A stretch of DNA of 11,590 nt from Comamonadaceae bacterium (GTDB taxonomy: Bacteria; Pseudomonadota; Gammaproteobacteria; Burkholderiales; Burkholderiaceae_C). Under the pieces are notes generated by a model. The model had not been told where the DNA came from. It saw only the letters and a list, made by a program, of their open reading frames with translations, and ran no database searches. Position 1 is the stretch's first letter, and every line of letters begins with the position of its first letter. Shown one piece after another: positions 6,582-11,590 of this stretch. The position numbers were made by a program, and so were the translations under genes. The stretch is from contig CANBQX010000053.1 in the NCBI GenBank assembly GCA_947371775.1, forward strand, positions 1 through 11,590, in the 5' to 3' direction.

Positions 6582-6663
6582 GGTGCTTCTCAGTTAACGC
6601 AATCAAGGGGAAAGGCATGGAGCCACGGGTGGGTATCGGCAGCAAAAGCAAAACATTGAGCGC

Positions 6664-7518
6664 TCATTGGTCGCCCCGAAAGGAAATGCCGCTGCCGGTC
6701 GAGTCGGTGAGGATTATCTCTAAGCGTTTGACACCTACCGAAGGTGCGTGGATGAAGGCGATGCCCGTGAGCGTTGTGTTGCTGCGTGAGCAGTTGTTCG
6801 TCGGTGGAATCACTGCGGTCGCCGCAAAGTAGGGCCCGGTTCCCGCGTTGCCTGCGGGAATGAGTGTCAGTGAAATCGAACTGCAATATCCAAAACTGGT
6901 GGACGCAGGGGCTGGAGTATTCGCCGTACCACCTATGCTTAATGAAGTGTTGATGGAAATTGAGCCCAAGCCGTCAGCCCACGTTCCAACCCAGGTACCT
7001 CGCGCGTCTCCGGTGGTTGCCATGGCCGCGGCGGTGAACACCGGATTCGTACCCAGTGTTTGGATGGAAAGGTCTCCTAACGTAGTCACGTTATGCGCAG
7101 ACCCAGAGCTTCCAGTGACGGTTGCGCTGCCCGAGCGTAGAGTGCCTGGGGACTGGAAAGACTTGACCGTGGTGATGGCAGCCGCCGTGGAGACAGGCGT
7201 CTGGACGATCCCAGTGTAAATGATAGGGTACACATGGGGGTCGCCCACCTGCAGCGCATACAACAAGTACCAATGCAGATCTGGCGTTACGAAGCTCACA
7301 AACTCACTCGAACTTCCCGCTGCCGTGCCTTGGTAGGCCCCTGCCATCGCCAAGCTCGGTGCTCCGCCACCACCACCGCCGTTTTGCCCCGGCCCATTGT
7401 CCGGTGCTGAGCCACTGCTCTGGCCGCCACAAGACATCAGCATGGCCGCTGCCAAGCCACAGGCTGTCATGCAGCCCAGCGCGCGCCGCATCAATTGAAG
7501 TTGAAAAAACTGTTTCAT
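6664..7518 (-). CDS. Putative lipoprotein of unknown function
   Basis: The 284-residue protein starts with a basic, hydrophobic signal peptide (MKQFFQLQLMRRALGCMTACGLAAAMLMSC) ending in a lipobox LMSC, with Cys30 as the lipidated residue. The residue after it is Gly, so outer-membrane sorting is expected. A Gly/Ser-rich linker with six Gly in a row (47-52) follows, then a Ser/Thr/Gly-rich domain of likely beta structure (54-284). Its opening AGAYQGT (59-65) followed by LHWYLLYA (81-88) and YTGIV (101-105) recalls small surface lipoproteins of Burkholderiales, but I cannot name a family. Cys212 and Cys243 may pair. The ATG overlaps the upstream stop as ATGA, which favours start 7518; an ATG four codons earlier (7530) is possible. 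The frame stays open to 7968, but that part is antisense-type noise within the upstream gene. Base composition looks somewhat less GC-rich than the flagellar genes. Confidence 0.85.
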   Translation of the reverse strand: MKQFFQLQLMRRALGCMTACGLAAAMLMSCGGQSSGSAPDNGPGQNGGGGGGAPSLAMAGAYQGTAAGSSSEFVSFVTPDLHWYLLYALQVGDPHVYPIIYTGIVQTPVSTAAAITTVKSFQSPGTLRSGSATVTGSSGSAHNVTTLGDLSIQTLGTNPVFTAAAMATTGDARGTWVGTWADGLGSISINTSLSIGGTANTPAPASTSFGYCSSISLTLIPAGNAGTGPYFAATAVIPPTNNCSRSNTTLTGIAFIHAPSVGVKRLEIILTDSTGSGISFRGDQ

Positions 7519-8270
7519 GCGGCTACCCATCCGGCTTGTAGCCAATGACAGTAGCCTGGACGGTACGCCCAGGCCATGTGGTGCACCGGCGTTCCTGTGG
7601 GGAACACCTGGTCGGTTAAATGGTCCAGCCAATCGCCCTGCGCCTGCAGTTGGCGGCTGAAACGCCCGAGCGCCACGGCACGGGCCGGCGCTCTGCCTTC
7701 GGGCATGCGAGCGGGCTGCAGGCTGCGTTGCATGGCGGGCAAGCCCGCGCCAGGTTTTCGCAAGGTGCGGCCCGAGAAGGCGTCGTGCACGCTGCCCCAG
7801 CGCCTGCCGTGCAAGTGTTTGGCAATGCGGGCAATGCGCGCGCTGGCCTCGTCCACCGAGGGGGTGTGAAAGCGCAATTGCCCCAGCACATTGTCCAGGA
7901 GCACCAGTGCACGCGGGTGCGCTTGCAGCACCGTGTCGAGTTGCGTTAAGGCGTCTGCGGTGTGGCAATGCAGTGTGGTGCCGGATGCGCGCAGGGCTGC
8001 GCCATGGCGCAGCCGAAACAGCGGGGCGGCCCAGCGGTCCACATCAAAGGTCGTGACGCGGGCAAAGCCCTGCAGCCAGTCGCTGGACATCATCCAGCCT
8101 GCGCTAGCGCCCAAAATAAGAAGTTCGTCCGACTTGGAAGATGCTGCCGGTGATGAGGGTGACGCAGGCATTTCCCGCAGCCACAGCGCGATGTCATCGC
8201 AGGTGTCGGCCCATTGCGCCTGGTGACGCCACGCATGCCAATGCCAGAACAGGCCGCCGGAGGGGTTCAT
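7515..8270 (-). CDS. Rossmann-fold, methyltransferase-like protein of unknown function
   Basis: This 251-residue cytoplasmic protein has no signal or membrane segment. Its middle resembles a class I SAM-dependent methyltransferase: a hydrophobic strand into a Gly-containing loop (ELLILGASAGWMM, 49-61), an acidic end of the next strand (TTFDVD, 73-78), and a later strand with Asp (ALVLLDNVLGQL, 121-132), then WGSVHDAFSGR (158-168). The N-terminus is Trp/His-rich and 33-46 is a Ser/Pro/Ala linker. No strict methyltransferase signature such as GxGxG is present, so the fold is inferred and a substrate cannot be given. The ATG at 8270 overlaps the fliJ stop as ATGA and its own stop overlaps the lipoprotein start the same way, so translation of fliJ, this gene and the lipoprotein is probably coupled. 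fliK might be expected here but is absent. Confidence 0.82.
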   Translation of the reverse strand: MNPSGGLFWHWHAWRHQAQWADTCDDIALWLREMPASPSSPAASSKSDELLILGASAGWMMSSDWLQGFARVTTFDVDRWAAPLFRLRHGAALRASGTTLHCHTADALTQLDTVLQAHPRALVLLDNVLGQLRFHTPSVDEASARIARIAKHLHGRRWGSVHDAFSGRTLRKPGAGLPAMQRSLQPARMPEGRAPARAVALGRFSRQLQAQGDWLDHLTDQVFPTGTPVHHMAWAYRPGYCHWLQAGWVAA

Positions 8271-8710
8271 GCGGCGCGCGCCTGGTTGAATTGCAGCATA
8301 CCGAGCTCGTCCATGCTTTTTTGCTCGCGCTTGTTGGTGTACTTCTGCACGGCCAGTTTGTCGTTCTCGGTCAGCGTTTTCATTTTCAGGCGCTCGGCTT
8401 CGGCCTGCACCATCTGGTGGGCCAGCGTTTGCAAATGCAGTTTGGAGGTGTTGATGTCGCGCTCCACCCGCTCGCGCAAGGTAAGTAACTGCGACATGAA
8501 CTGGCGCTGGTTCATGGCGTCGGACATGCCCTTGGACGTGTCAGCCGCCGCGGTTTTGGCGCGGTACTCTTCATACAGATGCTCCAGGCGCTGCTGGCTG
8601 GCAAGCAGGGACTCGAGCAGGTTTTGCGCTTGCGCGGTATCAGCGCGCAGCTTGGTGATTTTTTGTTCGGCCCGTCCTTCCAGGGCAGACCAGCAGGCGC
8701 GGACTTTCAT
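8267..8710 (-). CDS. fliJ: Flagellar export chaperone/ATPase stalk protein FliJ
   Basis: FliJ is a cytoplasmic coiled-coil protein that inserts into the FliI ATPase hexamer, contacts FlhA and helps couple ATP hydrolysis to flagellar protein export. The 147-residue product matches the family length, and essentially the whole chain is predicted helical, with long charged heptad-like segments (about 14-55 and 65-125) and no Gly or Pro breaks apart from Gly61 and a late Gly. Sequence conservation in this family is low, so the call rests on length, helicity and position: it starts 4 bp after the fliI stop, the standard fliH-fliI-fliJ order. It overlaps the next gene by ATGA. Confidence 0.9.
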   Translation of the reverse strand: MKVRACWSALEGRAEQKITKLRADTAQAQNLLESLLASQQRLEHLYEEYRAKTAAADTSKGMSDAMNQRQFMSQLLTLRERVERDINTSKLHLQTLAHQMVQAEAERLKMKTLTENDKLAVQKYTNKREQKSMDELGMLQFNQARAA

Positions 8711-8714
8711 GGCC

Positions 8715-10043
8715 TCATAGCTCCATCAGCACACGCAAGTCGGTGCGGCAGTTGCTTTCGTCTTCACCGGTGTACATGTCTTGGCGCAAGAAGTTTTCCA
8801 TGGTCTCGCGCAGGGCAATCGCCTGGTCAATCTCGGGGTTGGAGCCCGGCTGGTAGGCACCCACTTGAATCAAGTCGACGTTTTGTTGGTAGAGCGACCA
8901 CAGGCGCCTAAAGCGATTGGCCAGCTTCAAATCCGTGGGCGAAAGCAGGTTTTGCATCACACGCGAAATAGAGCCTGTCAGGTCAATCGCCGGGTAATGC
9001 GCGGCATCGGCCAGTTTGCGCGAGAGCATCACCTGGCCGTCGAGCGAAGCACGGGCAATGTCCACAATCGGGTCGTTGCCATCGTCGCCTTCGGCCAGCA
9101 CGGTGTAAATCGCGGTGATCGAGCCATAGCCATGGCGGCCCACACCGGCACGCTCAATCAGGTTGGGCAGCAGCGCAAACACTGACGGCGGGTAGCCCTT
9201 GGAGGTGGGCGGCTCGCCAATGGCAAGGCCCACTTCGCGTTGCGCATGGGCCACGCGGGTCAGACTGTCCACCAGCATCAGCACGTCTTTGCCCTGGTCG
9301 CGAAAATACTCTGCCACCACATGGGTCAGGTGCGCAGCCTTGAGGCGCAGCACCGGCGACACATTGGCGGGGGCGGCAATCACCACCGCTTTGGCCAGGC
9401 CTTCGGGGCCCAGGGTTTCGGTAATAAATGCCTGCACTTCGCGGCCGCGTTCACCGATCAGGCCAATCACGACCACGTCGGCTTTGGTAAATCGGGTCAG
9501 CATGCCCAGCAGCACGCTTTTGCCCACGCCAGACCCAGCAACCAAGCCCACGCGCTGCCCACGCCCCAGCGTCAGCAAACCGTTGATGGCTTTCACTCCC
9601 ACATCCAACACCCGGTTGATCGGGCCTCGCTCCATCGGGTTCAGCGGCAGGCCAAGCAGGCCGAGTTTGGTGGTGCAGGCGGGTTTGGGCTTGCCGTCCA
9701 GCGGTTCGCCCTGGGCGTCAATCACCCGGCCCAACAGTTCTTCGCCGAGCAGGGCGTGGCCGCTCTCGCTCAGCACCCGCACCGAGGCGCCGGGGCCAAT
9801 GCCCACGGGTTCCGAAAACGGCATGAGGTAAATCGTTTTGTCGGCAAAGCCCACCACCTCGGCCTCAATGCGGTGGCCGTCCTGGCCGACCACTTCGCAG
9901 CAAGCACCCACCGGTGCCATGATGCCGCGCGCTTCCAAGCGCAATCCCACCAACCGCACCAGCGTGCCGCTGCGCGCAGGACGGGGGCTGCGCAATTGCG
10001 CCAAGGCCTCATCGACTTGCGCGTCGAGGTCAAACATGGCCAT
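8715..10043 (-). CDS. fliI: Flagellum-specific ATP synthase/export ATPase FliI
   Basis: FliI is the F1-beta-like ATPase that energises entry of flagellar subunits into the type III export gate at the base of the flagellum, with FliH and FliJ. The 442-residue protein has a beta-barrel N-terminal domain (to about 100), the GRVIDAQGEPLDG segment (105-117), Walker A AGSGVGKS (169-176, Lys175), GERGREV (197-203, catalytic Glu198), Walker B VLMLVDS (254-260, Asp259), and the EPPTSKGYPPSVF and EGDDGNDPI motifs. All catalytic residues are intact. Two ATGs compete: at 10043, with GAGG only 3 bases upstream, and at 10037, with the same GAGG 9 bases upstream; the protein would then be 440 residues. Overlap with fliH is 14 or 8 bp. 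fliJ follows after 4 bp. Confidence 0.97.
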   Translation of the reverse strand: MAMFDLDAQVDEALAQLRSPRPARSGTLVRLVGLRLEARGIMAPVGACCEVVGQDGHRIEAEVVGFADKTIYLMPFSEPVGIGPGASVRVLSESGHALLGEELLGRVIDAQGEPLDGKPKPACTTKLGLLGLPLNPMERGPINRVLDVGVKAINGLLTLGRGQRVGLVAGSGVGKSVLLGMLTRFTKADVVVIGLIGERGREVQAFITETLGPEGLAKAVVIAAPANVSPVLRLKAAHLTHVVAEYFRDQGKDVLMLVDSLTRVAHAQREVGLAIGEPPTSKGYPPSVFALLPNLIERAGVGRHGYGSITAIYTVLAEGDDGNDPIVDIARASLDGQVMLSRKLADAAHYPAIDLTGSISRVMQNLLSPTDLKLANRFRRLWSLYQQNVDLIQVGAYQPGSNPEIDQAIALRETMENFLRQDMYTGEDESNCRTDLRVLMEL

Positions 10044-11034
10044 CGGCCTCGTTCAAAATGTCATCAATGGCTGACACCGTGTCGTAGCCCGCATCCACGA
10101 CCGGGCTGACCGCAGGTGCGGCGCTGGCCATGCGGGGCCGTGCGTCTTCAACACCGGTGCTGGGAATGCGGTCGCTGGCCATGCGCTCGGCGCTGAAGGC
10201 CGTTTTGGCGCGCCAGCGGGGCTCGTTCACCGCCAGGCCACGGGCCAGCGCGGCCAGACGCTCGCCGATCAAATCTTCGACCAGCGCATCGTTGGCGCTG
10301 GCACGCACGCTGCCGGGCAGCAGTTTGTCGTTGGCCTGCAAGCGCAAGGCAGAGCCCTCATTCAGACCCGAGCGCGCACGCAGCTCTTGCAGCATCGCCA
10401 GGTCGCTGGAGTGCAGTTCCACCACCACCAATGATTCGTCGTGTTCGGCCAGTTCGTCCACGCAGCGTTGCACCAAGCGCTCAATGGCGCCGCCGTCCAA
10501 GGCCAGCTCGGCCAGCACCAGCTGTTCGGCCAGGTGCAGCGCCAGGCGCTTGAGCGGTTCAAAAAATGTTTGCGGGCTTTGTTGCAGCAGGGCAAGCGCG
10601 TCCGCCAGGGCATTGACCAGCGCATGGTCGTCGCCCAGCGCAATGCGCAACTTGTTTTCCATCTCGGCTTGCAGCTCCGCGCGCGCTTGCGCAGCGCCTT
10701 CGGCCCGGCCTTCTTCGCGTGCTTTGGCCAGGGCCTCGGCGGTCGCCACCGGCGTCTCCACCACCACGGCCGGGGCGGCGATTACGACTTCAGGCGTCTG
10801 CGACGCTTCGTCACTTGGGGCGGGTAGCGCTGGCGCTGGCAGCAAATCGGCCGTGGGGGTGTCAAAGTCCGTCAGGCCAAAGACCGGCTCGCGCTCGCTG
10901 CGCCAAGGTTTGGCGACAAAGCCGTCCTCGGGCGCAATCGGGTGCTTGAGGTCGGTAGGTTGCCAGACGCGCGCCGGGCGCACTTCGGGCTTGCGGGTGT
11001 CCCCGTGGGGGCCCGCTGCCGTGCTGTTAGACAT
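10030..11034 (-). CDS. fliH: Flagellar export ATPase regulator FliH
   Basis: FliH dimers bind FliI, hold it at the C-ring through FliN, and regulate its ATPase activity. Of the 334 residues, 1-100 are Pro/Ala-rich and probably disordered, with Trp24 (RVWQPTDL) and Trp44 (KPWRS), comparable to the N-terminal Trp residues that anchor E. coli FliH to FliN and FlhA. AKAREEGRAEGAAQ (103-116) carries the family's GxxxG helix. The region 120-270 is the V-ATPase-E-subunit-like core, including LHLAEQLVLAEL and VVVELHSSDL. Residues from about 275 to 334 form an extra Ala/Ser/Pro-rich tail ending in DTVSAIDDILNEADGHV, making it longer than the usual FliH of about 230-280 residues. It overlaps fliG by 8 bp and fliI by 8-14 bp, so translational coupling is likely. 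The call is firm from core features and position. Confidence 0.93.
   Translation of the reverse strand: MSNSTAAGPHGDTRKPEVRPARVWQPTDLKHPIAPEDGFVAKPWRSEREPVFGLTDFDTPTADLLPAPALPAPSDEASQTPEVVIAAPAVVVETPVATAEALAKAREEGRAEGAAQARAELQAEMENKLRIALGDDHALVNALADALALLQQSPQTFFEPLKRLALHLAEQLVLAELALDGGAIERLVQRCVDELAEHDESLVVVELHSSDLAMLQELRARSGLNEGSALRLQANDKLLPGSVRASANDALVEDLIGERLAALARGLAVNEPRWRAKTAFSAERMASDRIPSTGVEDARPRMASAAPAVSPVVDAGYDTVSAIDDILNEADGHV
10047..10050 (-). promoter_or_regulatory. Shine-Dalgarno (GAGG) that bears on the fliI start
   Basis: The minus strand reads GAGG-CCG-ATG-GCC-ATG. Spacing is 3 bases to the first ATG (10043) and 9 to the second (10037). The second spacing is more usual, so FliI may really start MFDLDAQ rather than MAMFDLDAQ. 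The site lies inside the 3' end of fliH. Confidence 0.5.
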
Positions 11035-11590
11035 AGTCCGCGCCGCCGCCTAGCACCAGGTCGCCAGCATCGGCCAGTTTGCGTGCGGCACGCATGATGA
11101 TTTTTTGCGCCTCTTCCACGTCGGACAAACGCATGGGGCCCATGGCTTCCATGTCGTCTTTGAACATGCCACGGGCACGCTCAGACATATTGCCCAGGAA
11201 TTTGTCTTTGACCTCGTCGCTGGCCCCTTTGAGGGCCTTCATCATCAGGTCGGGCTCGACATTGCGCATGATGACCTGAATGCCCTTGTTGTCCACGCCA
11301 GTAAGGTTTTCGAAGGTGAACATGTTGTCCTGAATTTTTTGCATCAGGTCCGGGTCCAGCGTCTTGAGGCCCCCCATGACCGAGGCTTCGAGCGCCGTCT
11401 TGGTCAAGTTCAAAATATTGGCAGCGGCTTTGATGCCCCCCAGGCTGGACGATTTGGACGTCGAGTTGGTCGAGAACTGCTTCTTCATGATGGCTTCGAG
11501 CTCCACCATGGCCGAGGGCTGCACCGTCTCCAGGCTGGCCACACGTTGCATGATTTCTGCGCGCGACTCCGGCGGCAAAAAGTTCAGCAC
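11027..11590 (-). CDS. fliG: Flagellar motor switch protein FliG (C-terminal part)
   Basis: FliG is the rotor protein that touches the MotA stator and sets torque and rotation direction. The window holds the last 187 residues; the gene starts beyond 11590. The first codon in view, GTG, is internal (LNFLPPESRAEIMQRVA) and not a start. The piece covers the end of the middle ARM domain and the C-terminal domain. MFTFENLTGVD (90-100 of the fragment) matches the MFVFENL segment of E. coli. The five charged torque residues of E. coli FliG (Lys264, Arg281, Asp288, Asp289, Arg297) are all kept, at fragment positions 121, 138, 145, 146 and 154. The C-terminus GGGADYV resembles the normal FliG end. The stop overlaps the fliH start by 8 bp. 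The motor should be functional as far as can be seen. Confidence 0.96.
   Translation of the reverse strand: MLNFLPPESRAEIMQRVASLETVQPSAMVELEAIMKKQFSTNSTSKSSSLGGIKAAANILNLTKTALEASVMGGLKTLDPDLMQKIQDNMFTFENLTGVDNKGIQVIMRNVEPDLMMKALKGASDEVKDKFLGNMSERARGMFKDDMEAMGPMRLSDVEEAQKIIMRAARKLADAGDLVLGGGADYV

Noticed and set aside
6582..6663. 82-bp gap upstream of the carbonic anhydrase, searched for a promoter and terminator
   Set aside because: No convincing -35/-10 pair, operator or hairpin was found by eye; only a weak AGAAG ribosome-binding site precedes the ATG.
6657..6666. Perfect 10-bp palindrome TGAGCGCTCA at the lipoprotein stop, followed by T-rich sequence on the minus strand
   Set aside because: There is no loop and only five bases per arm, so no stable hairpin forms. 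It could be a protein site by chance, but nothing else supports this.
7519..7968. In-frame upstream extension of the lipoprotein gene (frame open to 7968)
   Set aside because: It overlaps the methyltransferase-like gene, is Arg/Ala/His-rich, and would bury a perfect lipoprotein signal peptide. The ATGA overlap at 7515-7518 marks the start.

Overview
The window is GC-rich, densely packed chromosomal DNA from a Gram-negative bacterium. Protein styles (type-2 PyrF, ApaH with a GDLQGC motif, a FliG-FliH-FliI-FliJ block, periplasmic alpha-carbonic anhydrase, lipoprotein with a lipobox) point to a betaproteobacterium. Burkholderiales, probably Comamonadaceae, is my best guess; genus cannot be settled by eye. 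No RNA gene, insertion sequence, CRISPR array or prophage gene is visible, and no gene-free stretch exceeds about 100 bases.

Left part (1-2308): the last codons of an unidentified plus-strand gene end at 83. Then comes apaH on the minus strand, which hydrolyses diadenosine tetraphosphate. Divergent from it across only 23 bp is a plus-strand CNNM/CBS/CorC-type membrane transport protein gene. That gene converges with the next block across a 13-bp gap.

Right part (2322-11590): everything is on the minus strand. In transcription order (right to left) it runs fliG (partial), fliH, fliI, fliJ, a Rossmann/methyltransferase-like gene, a lipoprotein gene, a long membrane-anchored alpha-carbonic anhydrase, an unknown membrane-anchored protein, pyrF, a glutathione S-transferase-like gene and an ElyC/YdcF-like envelope gene. 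fliG to the lipoprotein gene form one tightly coupled unit: three ATG-side overlaps of 4-14 bp, two ATGA overlaps and one 4-bp gap. The flagellar genes encode the rotor switch protein FliG and the export ATPase complex FliH/FliI/FliJ.

The most unusual content lies just downstream of fliJ. There fliK might be expected, but instead two non-flagellar genes are translationally coupled to fliJ. They are followed by a carbonic anhydrase carrying an N-terminal anchor, coiled coil, helical region and a His/Asp/Lys-rich linker ahead of an apparently intact catalytic domain. No clearly new defence or mobile system is visible.
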